Part shown: in pieces, positions 1-11,223 of the stretch
Position numbering within the stretch: the first letter of the stretch is position 1
Layout of the letters: each line of letters opens with the position of its first letter
Assembly (NCBI RefSeq): GCF_037975245.1
Contig: NC_092569.1
Coordinates: forward strand, 33,379,668 to 33,443,667
Direction of reading: 5' to 3'
Source of the DNA: Apostichopus japonicus
Lineage: Eukaryota; Echinodermata; Holothuroidea; Aspidochirotida; Stichopodidae
Length of the DNA stretch: 64,000 nucleotides
Notes under the pieces: model-generated
The model's database searches: none
Told to the model about the DNA's origin: nothing
What the model saw: the letters and a program-made list of their open reading frames with translations, nothing else
Made by a program: the position numbers and the translations under genes

Positions 1-221
1 ATAAAAAGAGAAATCAAATTTATTTTAATGAGCTATAAGATTTTGTTCTATATATTTAAACTTAAAATGATAGAATCTGTTAAAGTAAAGGTGTTATAGA
101 TATGCATATGTCCCGTATTTTGTGATACATTGACCTTCGTACAACATTCTTAACTCGATATTGTTTCTATAGAATGTACTTTACTTAATCTTACATCCCC
201 TTTAATTTTGTGTTACTTCAG

Positions 222-252
222 ATATCGTCAAGCACAAGAGTCAACGATTCAA
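222..252 (+). CDS. Gene A exon 2, short linker exon
   Basis: Acceptor TTACTTCAG lies before 222 and donor GTAAGT follows 252. The exon is 31 nt, phase 0 in and phase 1 out, encoding about ISSSTRVNDS. Gene B has a 31-nt exon of the same phases at the same place (30505-30535). The sequence itself is not conserved, so the call rests on length, phase and splice sites. It would link the cleaved signal peptide to the first FReD exon. Confidence 0.5.
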
Positions 253-3200
253 GTAAGTTTTTGTTCTGTAAGGGTAATGATTAATATAAACTTACGAGAA
301 ATAAACAATTAGCAGACATTGGTTATATAACAAATAGTTAGGAAAATGTTTAATTTAGAAAGAATCTAGATGTATTCATATGTGGTACTTTCATCTATTT
401 TAATTTATAAGATAAATAATGACTTACAATTCCCAACAATTTCCTTGTATTGTGTACTGAAGTAGTTTTAGCGCTGATTGGGGTAAATTGTAGATTCTCA
501 TCGATAATAAAACTGAAAGAAATACAAGTCATTAGTCAATATATATTTACAGGATAAAGGAAGTTCCGATTATATTTATTCATACTTGTCAGTAATTTGT
601 GCAAAGTAGGTTGGCCTGATGTTTCAATCCTAGCAGGATCTATTTCAGAGGCTAAATGGCAAATAACAGTAACAGTAGGGACAAAACACGCACTTTGTTT
701 AGACTTTGTATACTGTAGGCTCGTTCGATAATTTGACACTTTCAAATTTCAGGTCGGTGCTGATGAACGTTAGATTGTTGTAAGGTGGAAATCGGTCCAA
801 ATCATACCCCAATGATGAAGAAAGCTATTACTAATCATGCTTGCTTCTGTGACCATGTTGCCACAGAGTCACAGTAGTTTTTTGCGTTAGATTTTCATTT
901 CAAATAAAATAAACTTGCTTAAATTAGCCCCCATGAATATTAACCGAAAATGATTGGATACATTTTCTTATGGTTCATAGAAGTTACCACGTCATGTTTA
1001 CTGTGTAGTTTAGAAAAAACTAATGCAATGTAGCCATATATCACATTTCTCTTGAAATAATTCTTTACATATGGCACTGTATCTGCAACAGTTTTACGAT
1101 TTGTTCTCATCTTCTTCCCCACATTATCTTGGTGCTAGACTTGCAGTATTTTCTATTCCAAACTCCGGAGTATCCAAGGGATTGTCATGAAGTACTTAAC
1201 CAATGTTCTTCTACCAACGCCAAATCCGGTGTATACCTGGTTAAACCTGACCAGTATCCGGAACCATTTCAGACATATTGTGATCATAACACTACATCTG
1301 GAGGTTGGACAGTAAGTAATATATTTTAAGACGTAAACACTTACAATCACAGACGTTAATCTCCAAGACACACTTTGAAGGACACATTAGAATTTTCAGT
1401 TCATTTTTGTTTTACAGTGTGTTGGATTTTGTACCTTGTACGATGTATGAATATTTGAAGGCTAATATTGGAAACAAAAGTACCCAGAATAATTACATTG
1501 AATTTTAATACAATTGTAAAATTTATATTTTCTCTGCACACCTAGGTAGTGATCTAGATATGTATTAGGATAAGATATAACGCAACATTACAAATGTGTT
1601 CTGCAAAGAGAGCCGCAAATTTTGGCTATAAGGTTTAGATCATAAGATATTGAAATTATCTGTAGTTGTCTACCTATCTTTTGAATTCTTCAGGTCATAC
1701 AACGACGTGTTGATGGCTCCATCGGTTTTAATCGAACCTGGGACGAATATAAAAGCGGAATTGGTTTCTTAGGCAGTGAATTTCTGATTGGTAATGAAAA
1801 GTTAGCTCACTTGATAAACCAAAAGAGATACCAGCTGCGCATCGAGCTAGAGAATTATGCAGGCCAGTCATATTCCTTGACATACGACAACTTTCGCATT
1901 GCCGATGAATGGGGGAATTATTCTATAACAAGTCTTGGTGTTGTCGAAGGAATAACAGGTTAGACTTTTTTTAAATTATGTTCTCCATATCTTTGTACTC
2001 AACACGGAAATTGAAGAATGCTTAAAGAAATGATTATCATACACAACTATATTTATTGATTCCTATAAACGAATACTTGAAAATGTAATATTATTTTGTA
2101 TGTGTGACATAAATGAGTATAAGTTGAATGAGCCTGAACATTAAAAAATCCGGCTTACATTTGATCCAATGTTAACAATCAGCAAATGTTCCGAGCGGCC
2201 AGCGCATAACAATGATAACACGAGTCGCTAATAACGTAATTTAATATCAGTGAGTTAACACTTCAAGCTATGAATAACTTGTTTTGGTTTTAATTTTCCC
2301 AGATTTACCCATTACCTGGTGCTCATCCAACAAGGATAATTATGACAATACATGTGAAAGGACTTGTGAGAATCCGAATGATTGTGTCATACCGGATCCA
2401 GCGGATCCAGAGAGATGTCTTTGTCCAGAAAACCACATGATTCTTGGAGATAGCTGTATACCTCAGGAGCAATGTGGCTGTTACGTTCAAGGGGAAGGCG
2501 TCGTATTAGCAGTAAGTTTATATGATGCCGTTCACAACTCTTAATATATAACATGAAAAGTACAATATAACTTAAAATCTTGGATTTCAATTGATTGACC
2601 TTACTCTTTATTATATCTGTTATTAATTCTCATTATTATTGATGATATTGATTGTCCCCCTATTTCGGTTTTACATGTTCTTGCAAAAGTCCTCTTATTG
2701 AGACCTAGCAAAATAAGGCATCCAAAGGAACTACACCCTGAATAATGAACTTTACCTAACATATTTAAAATGCTCACGACCATTCAATAGTAGAAATTCA
2801 GTTTTACTCTAACAGCGTTACCAAGCGTTGTACCAAATAAACTTTGATTTTACTTTCACTGGAATATGTCGTTTAACATTTATCATTTCCAGGAGCGTGT
2901 TACTGTTACATTAATTTTGACTGTTAAACTTGTCGATTATCGCAATACATTACAGAATACATTTACAGATTTATTTGTTTCTGCTGCATATCTTAAATTA
3001 GGAAGGCGAGTTTTACGTCAATTCAAGATGTACACGAAGATCAACTTGTATCAACAACCAGATTATAGAGGAGAGATACCAGTGTAGTGATCACGCAACC
3101 TGTGATGAGAGGAACGGTGTCCGTAAATGTTACTGTAATCCAAACTACCAAGGGGACGGAGTGACGTGCACCCACAACTGCTTCGTTGCTGCCAAAGGAA

Positions 3201-5983
3201 GTGTAGTAACGGTCAGTACGATTTTTTTTAGGGTATCTTAAATTCTTTGCCGGTAATTCATTTAGACCTAGCGAAAATACATAGATATGGCAACGCAATT
3301 ATGATACACCTAGAACGATGAACGTTACCTAATATATATTAAAAACGCTCATGACCGTATCTTAGTTCTAATCCAGTGTGTCATCAAACGTCGTTAAAAC
3401 TGTAAAAAATTAACATATATTTTACTATCTTTGGAATATGTCGTCTAACATTTATCTTTCAGGAGGGTGAATCATACATTAATTCTGACTGCTCCTTACG
3501 AATAACCTGCAACAGTAACGTACTTACTAGTGAGAGGTACAGTTGTAGTGCAGACGCAACCTGCGAGGAGCGGAGTGATATCCGTAGATGTTACTGTAAC
3601 GAATGGTTCGAAGGTGATGGTGTTACATGTACCCGCAGTGGACCGAGAGATTGTTCTGATCTTCACACAGCGGGTAGAAGAAATAACGGAAAATATACCA
3701 TTTATCCCGCTGGAAGCTCTGAGTTTGAAGTTTTTTGTGAATTGTCTAGTGTGGGATGGACAGTAAGTTTACCCATTGGCAAGCAAATGCTTTAACTTGT
3801 GTTTTCTCATATGACAGGACTTCGTTCACTAACATTGGAAGTGAATCATAACATTATCTAATTAAATTGATCCATCTCCCTATCAGTTTAAAACAAATCG
3901 GATTATTGACCTTCACCTATTAATTTATCTTACGTATTGCAGTACAATGATACATTTCATATATTACTCACTTGCAATCTATAAACTAGTTGATTCTCTT
4001 TGTAGATTTTGCAACGACGTACAGGTAGATCCGTCAGCTTTTATCGAAACTGGAATGAGTACAAAAACGGGTTTGGAATTCCAACAGGAGATCATTGGAT
4101 TGGCAACGATAAAATATACAAATTGACAAATCAAAAAACGTACCAACTGCTAATAGAAAAGACAAACACGGAAGGATCAACATACCACAGCCGTTATTCA
4201 TCTTTCAGAATCAGTAACGAGAGAGACAAATACCAACTGTCATTGGGTGGCTACAATGGAAATGCTGGTATGTATTGTGCTAAATGTCAATCATACGCAG
4301 ACTTGTAGTTATTACGTAATATCATTCTAGCATAACTACCTGTAGTCGTAATCACACTGTAGGATTTGTACTCGTACATTTACTCAAGTCATGTTACAAA
4401 TATAGTGTAGATACTAATGTATGTACTAGACCTCGTGCCTACAGTCTCGTACCCAGTGTTGATTGTACAATTGCTTTACACTTCATCACGTGTTTGTATA
4501 ATTATATATCGTAACATCATGATATATCATATCAACCTTGCACTTTCATTCAGACTTTGTCAATCTTAGAAAAGAAAGACAAAATAACTCGCCTGGGAAC
4601 CTAGAAATTTCATTAAATATGACTTTACCGTTTTCAAAAGAGAAGCAAATTAAGTTTCATTAAACCATTGAATATTCGTTCATGGAATTATTAAGAGGCC
4701 TATAATATTACAATGATAATAGAAAAATATCAAATAATTCGGACGTTTTTTGAGAGATAAATTGAGATACGTCCTGTGTGTTACATTTCCAAATAGCATT
4801 ACCGGCCGTATTTATCATTATATGTATGAATGTATAATCAGAATATAGGTAAATCATTTTTTTTGTCATGATCAAATGGATGTAAAATCGCCAGATGAAA
4901 GATGAGACGTTTCACAAAAGATGGTTGTGACAAAGATGAAAAAATCCAACACTTTACATATTTTTCCTCTTATTTGAAAACATAGTAGTTTAAAAATCAA
5001 AACTATACTTTTCAATTGGCAGCAATTGAGTACTTCAAACAATTAGCTGTTAACATTTCTACTCATCTCACATGTACCTTTAAAACGCTTTACTATGATA
5101 TTCGTGGCAAAGCGAAAGAGTACCATAAATTTTACTATTTGAAATATTTTTTTAAGTATATTTTAAATATATATTATTTAATTATGAACGATGTATGAAC
5201 TAAGGTTGCCCAGAAATCGTCAAAATTGAAACCTCTCCAGAAACTCTGAAAACTGACACCTATTTTCAAATAAGAAACTGCGAAAGGAAAGCTCAAGAAC
5301 TTCCATATGAAACCTACAAAGTAATAGTCAAACCCAAACATGAACTAACACAACAACAAACGCACTAACAACCGACAATTACAGCAAACTAACCCACGGT
5401 AGTTTAATAACGTCCAGTATGCAAATAAGATCTGACAAAAATATAACTTCACTAAGTATTTGCTCACATCCTTCCAGGTTATAACGCAATGGGAGCAAAT
5501 TCAGGACATCGATTTAGTACGCACGATCAAGATAATGATGGATCGAGTACCTTCGACTGCGCAGAAAAACACCGAGGTGGCTGGTGGTATCCAGACGATA
5601 GTAGTACGGGCTCATCCAGCAACTGCTACTCATTCAGCAACCGCGTAGCTACAGGAGACTACGAGTACTCTGACTGTACCTGTTATCTTGATTGTGACAG
5701 TTATTATAATTGCCCTTCTAGTCGTCCACATTATAAATGCTATGATTGTGACGGCTGTGGTTATTATTATTGTTATTATTATTTTCTTTATTATTATTAC
5801 TATAAAAACAGATGCTGCGCAAACAAAAACCCGATCTATGAAACAACCTTCTATTCTTGCGGATACTCCAATCTCAACGGTGACTACTCGTTGAACGGTA
5901 ACCGCGGTATCTTCTGGAAGAATCTTCACGGTTCGGATTGCGGTATAACAACAACAACAATGAAAATTCGCTCAGTTCAATGA
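222..5983 (+). CDS. Gene A: secreted FReD-TIL-EGF-FReD protein (5' exon outside the window)
   Basis: Eight exons can be joined with consistent phases: 222-252, 1139-1311, 1694-1958, 2303-2511, 3002-3211, 3463-3762, 4006-4267 and 5478-5983. They encode about 651 residues without the signal peptide, whose exon should lie upstream. Domains in order: first half of a fibrinogen-related domain (FReD), a TIL cysteine-rich domain, one EGF-like module, a second EGF-like module fused to the start of another FReD, and a complete second FReD ending in a TGA stop. FReD proteins are typically secreted, Ca2+-dependent carbohydrate or acetyl-group binders in innate immunity (family knowledge), so a lectin-like role is inferred. 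Exon lengths 31, 173, 265, 210, 300 and 262 nt are the same as in paralogue B. No frameshift was seen. The exact 5' structure is uncertain. Confidence 0.82.
611..690. repeat. Dispersed repeat copy 1 (Penelope-like terminal motif?)
   Basis: One of three copies in the window (also 29755-29835 and 57291-57372). The shared core reads TTTCRATCCTAGCAGGATC followed by TTCAGAGGCTAAA and GTAACAGTAACAG. On the minus strand the core gives CTGAARA, a GATCC/GGATC hairpin and GAAAC, which resembles the conserved core of hammerhead ribozymes known from Penelope-like elements. Family assignment is inference. Confidence 0.5.
1139..1311 (+). CDS. Gene A exon 3: start of first FReD
   Basis: The reading frame has YPRDCHEVLN, then SGVYLVKP, then FQTYCDH and GGWT, the hallmark opening of a fibrinogen C-terminal domain with its first Cys pair. 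Acceptor GTGCTAG before 1139 gives a 173-nt exon (phase 1 to 0), exactly as in gene B; a second acceptor (TTGCAG, before 1147) would give a phase-0 start. Donor ACA|GTAAGT. Confidence 0.85.
1694..1958 (+). CDS. Gene A exon 4: middle of first FReD
   Basis: Starts VIQRR after TTCTTCAG and continues with FNRTWDEYKSGIGF, GNEKLAHL, YQLRIELENYAG and YDNFRIADEWGNY, all typical of the FReD B subdomain. It ends in phase 1 (ACAG|GTTAGA). The next exon is not a FReD C-terminal exon but a TIL exon of the same entry phase, so this first FReD lacks the Ca2+ and ligand-pocket part. Confidence 0.88.
2303..2511 (+). CDS. Gene A exon 5: TIL domain
   Basis: Phase 1 to 0 exon of 209 nt, acceptor TTTCCCAG, donor GCA|GTAAGT. 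It contains nine cysteines in the order TWC, NTC, ERTC, NDC, RCLC, DSC, EQC, GC. This spacing, with PENHMILGDSCIP, fits trypsin-inhibitor-like (TIL) cysteine-rich domains such as those in zonadhesin or IgGFc-binding proteins. Whether it inhibits a protease cannot be told from the sequence. Confidence 0.82.
3002..3211 (+). CDS. Gene A exon 6: single EGF-like module
   Basis: A 210-nt exon of phase 0-0, acceptor TTAAATTAG, donor ACG|GTCAGT, encoding 70 residues with eight Cys and the motif GDGVTC near residue 51. Close match to the eight repeat exons of gene B. Being symmetric, it can be gained or lost without shifting the frame; gene C has none. Confidence 0.82.
3463..3762 (+). CDS. Gene A exon 7: EGF-like module fused to start of second FReD
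   Basis: 300 nt, phase 0-0, acceptor ATCTTTCAG, donor ACA|GTAAGT. Residues 1-57 or so form an EGF-like unit (EGESYINSDCSL ... YCNEWFEGDGVTC). From about residue 60 the FReD opening follows: PRDCSDL, KYTIYPAGS, FEVFCELS, GWT. One exon thus carries two domain pieces. All three paralogues share the same length. Confidence 0.85.
4006..4267 (+). CDS. Gene A exon 8: middle of second FReD
   Basis: Begins ILQRR after CTTTGTAG and runs through FYRNWNEYKNGFG, GDHWIGNDKIYKLTNQ, YQLLIEKTN and YSSFRISNE to GGYNGNAG. 262 nt, phase 0 to 1, donor G|GTATGT. Reading on into the intron stays open for 13 codons before a stop, which could be an intron-retention tail but is more likely untranslated. Confidence 0.87.
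5478..5983 (+). CDS. Gene A exon 9: terminal FReD exon with Cys/Tyr-rich insertion
   Basis: Acceptor CTTCCAG; phase 1 entry completes Gly. It encodes the Ca2+ loop FSTHDQDND, then DCAEKHRGGWWYPDD, then an insertion of about 83 residues with 11 Cys and many Tyr, then the usual FReD end YSCGYSNLNGDY, GIFW, TTTMKI and a TGA stop at 5981-5983. The Tyr run comes from a TAT/TTA trinucleotide repeat near 5760-5802. Normal FReDs have only a few residues between GGWWY and the following Cys. Confidence 0.87.
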
Positions 5984-8330
5984 TAAAAATAGTAAGGTAA
6001 AGTCTTCATGATAACAAGTATATGAAACGGTTGGCGATATACTTACATATATTTAATATGGAAGTACATATCAAAGCTTGGCAAAGTTTGTGTATTGGAA
6101 GATGAAAGTGAATGAAGGATACACTAATGAGCCGATGAACATTTTATAGTTATTACATCACGTACAGTATCCTTAACATCGATCTGTTATGCCCAAAGAC
6201 TACTTCCAAGACATGCATATGTTTTGAGGGACAATACCAAATGACAGTGAACTGTATAGCTCATGGAACTCGATGCCTTTTGATACTTTGTCTGTTTCCG
6301 ATAAATGTATTGAACTTGAACAATATTTATTAAAAGGTCATCTTTAATAATGGCACTGAGTATGATATCAAATAAAAAAACAAATAAAAGTATATGAAAC
6401 AATGCATCAGAATGCTTACTAGTATTATTTTTTTTTCTTCAAATGTTGCCATTATGTTGTATAGAAGCCCTTGGCAACGTGGGAGCGATATCATATACGT
6501 TTTGATATGCTTTCTGAGCTATTTAGTTAGTATGTCTGACGATCAGTTATTCCAGTAGACTCCTGAGTTAAAGCCTCTGTTAAAAGCCTCTGTTATATTC
6601 AGAAAGAACACACCCAGACGAAACCACCATAATATGTGCCTTCCTTATTCTCGAATCACCTTTCTTACAGTGACACATAGGGGAATGTATTAGCGTTCGA
6701 TAACTAAAGAAGCGTTTACATTCACACGAAGTTGATCATATAAGCATGGTTCCCGACGAGTCCTTTCATGAGTTATTTGTCAAAGAATTATACTCAACCA
6801 GTTTTACTAACGTTGTCATTAGTCTACGTAACTGTATTTATCCCTTAGTTATATCCATGTGAGAATATGATGTAGTGTTTATTCATTTTTTCGTCTGTTT
6901 GATTGTCCCAAATATAAAAAAAAAACTATCGTCCTCCGAAATACTAGTTAAGTGCGATAAACACCTGTCTGATCCCTATCAACCCCCTTCTAGTCCAGCG
7001 TGTATTTAAAGCTTTACTATTGTGTTTAAAATATACAAATATGAGAGATATTCCGCCATAAAACCCTTTGATACTAACAATTCAAAGGAGAGTGTCATTT
7101 AAAAAAAAAAAACACAGAAATTGGAGGGCGGGGAGAGAGGTTAGAGGGGGGGGGGGATGAAACACGGGATGACAGTGGATTTTGTATTCAACAACAGATA
7201 ATGGCGTTGTACATTACAAAAAAAACTGGCGTTCATATATAAAACACATTATCTTCATCGAATATCTGGTATAAATTTCTCTCAACTTCAAGTTTTAGTT
7301 CACAAATAAATTCAAGCAATGTCGAAATAGGAAGTATAGGAGTAAACCTTGAGTATTAGTAAATAGAAATAACAATTGTTAGAAAACATAAAATAAACAA
7401 AGGCTGATAAGATGTTAGCAAAGTCTCTAATACCCACATATTTCATTGAAATTACCCTATCCGCTCTTTCCTCAAAGTAGATTACCTAAAATGTGACTAG
7501 AATTTCTTCTAAAATATCATAGCTTTGTGTTCATTTATGGATGCAAATTACTAAAACGATAAGAAAATGCGATGTGAAAAACCGACTGTTTTGTATCCCT
7601 TAATATGTAGAACCAACATCAATGTTATACTATTGCTCTTTTTCCTTCCGTTTACCGAATTTGTAAGCCGAATTTCCGATTGTGGACAATACATTAAATT
7701 CAATTCAAATGACGTAGAACATATATCAAGAAAGGAGAACAAGATAAACGGACTCGACGTATTATCCTTGTCCATGAAGTTACATTATTTTTGTTTCGTA
7801 CAGACAGGATTGTTAACATTGTTATTGATTTTAGGTGACTCAAAAACATGTTTATTGTTTTTGATTGTAGTATTTCTACCTACATCGGCAGATTTCTCAA
7901 AGATTCATATTTACACGGGTCGTATCTTTATCTCAGAGAACAGGATGTTTTACGTTTCCATTTAAGGAGATTGATGAGTATATTTTTTTGGCACTTTACC
8001 GGACCATTTTCCATAATCCTTAACCCTCACATATCAGCCCACTAGAGCAATTTATAACAACCAAATAGTCTTCCCACAAAGGATAATAATTGGTAAATGA
8101 TGATATTAATATCGACGGATATTGCTAAAATATACGCTTATCAAATCCATAAATAAACATTTCAGTAAATTATGTAAAGATTCTCCTGCAAAGCGTGTAC
8201 TTTTCGAAATCGAATAGAAGGACTCTTTCAATGATAACGACAGACACTCAGTTTTGTAACCATTTAGAAATCGTACTTCAAAACGTCGAAGAATGTTCCG
8301 ACAAATTTTCTTTTACACTGGTCGTAGTAC
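5984..8330. other. 3' flank of gene A, homologous to 3' flank of gene B
   Basis: After the 3' UTR no gene is visible. The stretch to about 8180 aligns by eye with 41471-43490 downstream of gene B, for example GCGTTTACATTCACACGAAG at about 6711 and 42128. The longest open frame here (7567-7965) is broken in the B copy and so is not a gene. It holds short homopolymers such as the G run near 7147. Confidence 0.7.
6371..6388 (+). promoter_or_regulatory. Candidate poly(A) signals of gene A
   Basis: Two AATAAA hexamers (6371-6376 and 6383-6388) lie about 400 nt past the stop. The second sits in the block ATAAAAGTATATGAAAC, which is conserved at the matching place after gene B (41815-41820), supporting a shared 3' end. 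Confidence 0.45.
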
Positions 8331-8334
8331 GGTA

Positions 8335-8760
8335 TATAAGCATGTCCAAATAGAAGAATGTCTATGTTTAAATAAGCATGTCGAAACTCATATAAGTATG
8401 TCCATAAATAAAATGAGCATGTCCCAAAAAATTAGATGAACATGTCAAATGTAACTGCTAATTTCATATTTGTAGTGAACATTTTGGCGTTTAATTTCAC
8501 GCCATTCGTTGTGTGTCCAAATGTCCAAAATAATATAGACATGTCCAAAATAAAGGATTATGTTTAAAGTAATATAAACATGTCTAAACTAGTTTAAGTA
8601 TGTCTATAAATAATTTAAGCGTGTCAAAATAATATTAGAGTGTCGAAAAGTTATACGAGAATGTCCCAAATAAAAACTTATACAAAAGTATCGAGTGTAA
8701 CTGCTAACTTCAACTTTGTAAATAACATGTAGGCGTTTGAAGTTACAAAACGTATTTTCA
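8335..8760. repeat. Diverged tandem array of TAAGCATGTCCAAA-like units
   Basis: Short units of about 20-25 bp built on ATAAGCATGTCCAAA recur with variation (8337, 8382, 8398, 8417, 8441, 8541, 8577, 8597 and on). They form two larger copies about 247 bp apart, each closing with GTAACTGCTAA and GGCGTTT. No coding potential seen. Confidence 0.7.
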
Positions 8761-8766
8761 GTGGTA

Positions 8767-8767
<1 letters not shown>

Positions 8768-8842
<75 letters not shown>
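8768..8842. repeat. (TA)n microsatellite
   Basis: Uninterrupted AT dinucleotide run of about 75 bp. It directly follows the tandem array above. Confidence 0.95.
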
Positions 8843-8843
<1 letters not shown>

Positions 8844-10488
8844 TACTTCTACTTCTACCGGCCATTTCAAAGTGTGACAAAGCCTCCTAGTGTTGTTATT
8901 GTCATTTTTCATCAACTTAGAATAAAGCAAGAGAGGTTAAGTTAGGTGTTGTTTAAGTCTGTTTTTGGAAAAATTAATAAAGCAGGAAGTCTAAAAATAC
9001 TAAGTCATTGAGAGCCCCATCAATCAGAGGAGAAAAACCGCATTTAGCAACAACAAATAATCTACTACAGTGCTTGAAAAACTCAGCTAAAGCTATATGT
9101 GAACTACAATACAGTCACAACGAACTACTCAATTCAATAACAAACATTTGAAGTAAAAAAAAAAAAAGGTTTTAAAGCCCTGATATTTATTCTGTTACTA
9201 ACCTTCTGTCTTTTTTTCTGTTTGTAATATTGTGAATTTGATAACTATAAAATATTGACATTTAATATATAGTGCATTCTGCAACAGTGTTCTAAATATG
9301 AGATAATATTGAATCATTTAGGTAAGAAAACTTGAAGCTCTTCTTTCATATTTTCACATATATTTGCATTTGAAAGACATTTGTCTAAATGGATTAGCGA
9401 ACATAAGTAGTGATGCCTGCTCTCAAAGGATTAGGATGTGTGTCAAGCCTTCAAAACACTCGATGAGTTTATCTTTAAAATAATCATTTTGTGAAGTAAT
9501 ATTCATCTTCTTACTTTATGTCTCAACCCATTATCCCCTCCCCCCCCCCCCTCAAAAAAACCGCAGCCCCTTCCTACCCGCAACATTGGACTTAGCCTTG
9601 TCATTAATTAATAGCATCAGTAAAAGTTAACATTATATCATGCTAATTATTTACTTTCTCTCATATTTGGGAAAGGTTGTGTGTTTGGGAGAGGGGGGGG
9701 GGGGTGCTAGGTTGCCATGTTCCTCATCATGCAATCATTTTATTCAGGAGCCCATGGTTGTTTGAACATGATTTCTGAAACAAATCCCAACAAATGGGAT
9801 AGCATGTGCTCTGTTGAGTACACAGTCCTTTTGTTAGGAATATAATCAATTTCATTTAAATTTAAATATACAATAACATGTGGTCCTAAGTTCACAAAAA
9901 AACTAATAATTGCATTGCTTTTTTGGACGGAAAATAGCACATTCAAACTACCTTTAGTACTACTGAGAAAGTGGCATCACCTGATTTTACTTGATTTATC
10001 ATAAAAATTATCACATTTCCTTCTAAGCTTCCTTTGATAAAGATTCTTAAATATATGTGGACCTGGATCGTTCGTGTTGCTTATTTTAAAATGTGAGATT
10101 CTTGACAATATACTACACAAAATGTATGTAACTATTGATAATGTTACTCAAATAGTAAATAATCAGCGACACAACCAAACTGAATGATAAAATGACTTTA
10201 TAAATATACCATCTAACTGTAGAAAAAATAAAATACAGTAGGAAATATGTACAGATCATGGTGGACGTTCATTATTAGCAAACAGTAAAAAGATGAGAAT
10301 ACTGGGAATTATAGGATTATAGGATTATTATAGCCACATAAATAATAAAAAAATAACATTTATAAAATGAGGTCTTAAATTAATTAAAAGGACATTTTTG
10401 GAAACATTTGTAGGAATTTCGAAGTCGGCAAACAAACTGTTTAAAATGCATAGCTGGTGGTCTATCGACATTCTCTAATCCTTTCAAT

Positions 10489-11223
10489 CAGTGGCGTCGC
10501 CAAGGGGCGCCAGGGGGCACGTGCCCCCCCCCCCCCCCGGAAAACCTAGTGCCCCCCGAGTGCCCCCATCTGAGATTTGGGTTGGTAACAATATATATAT
10601 ATATATATTTGGTTATATTCATCTCCCATCATCTGAGAAATGTGAGGGTCCGCAGGCACCATACTTGCCTATATTTGTGGACCCATAACCCTGTTGTGTA
10701 GGGGGTGCAGAGGTCATTTGAGGTCAGATGCTTATAGGAACAAATGGCGAATGTTCACACCTGCATACTGAGCCATACTCGATGTGTGATCAAACTTTGG
10801 ATTGCATGGTGAGATCCCTTGTAGGAGCCAATAACGATGCTGGAACCTATTACATCTTAATAGATAATGGGAGAAAACGAGAAGGACAAGAAAGGAGTCG
10901 GGGGTCATGCACACATTAATTCAACAAATGTAGGTTCTATTGATAGGGTTAGGCATAATATCGACAGCATGTGGTTCATATCCTCTGCAAAATTCTGCGC
11001 GTTGTTAAAATCATTACCTCAAAAATAGCAATTTCTGGAGATATCTTCAGATCGAATTTAGCATCAAATGTGGCACCATTTTGCATCTAGCCCATCCTCC
11101 GTATGCGAAATTTTTTTACTTAGACCCCTCCCCCAGGACGGCGATCCGTATCCACCTAAGTGCCCCCATCAAATGCTGGTGCCCCCTGTGCCCCCCAGAC
11201 TGAAAAGTCTGGTGACCCCACTG
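10489..11223. mobile_element. Non-autonomous hAT-like DNA transposon (735 bp)
   Basis: Ends are CAGTGGCGTCGCCA and, as reverse complement of the right end, CAGTGGGGTCACCA: 12 of 14 bases match. Both sides carry the same 8-bp direct repeat CTTTCAAT (10481-10488 and 11224-11231), the target duplication length of the hAT superfamily. Inside are poly-C runs, GTGCCCCC motifs at both ends and an AT microsatellite, but no transposase. The short open frames inside are not genes. Confidence 0.85.

Noticed and set aside
5630-5929. Minus-strand frames opposite the terminal FReD exon (also 39036-39323 and 41207-41419)
   Set aside because: Shadows of conserved coding exons on the plus strand.
7567-7965. 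132-codon open frame downstream of gene A
   Set aside because: The homologous stretch behind gene B (about 42985-43240) has stops and indels in this frame, and no domain is recognisable.
8604-8930. 108-codon minus-strand frame with a long Tyr-Ile run
   Set aside because: Translation of the TA microsatellite.
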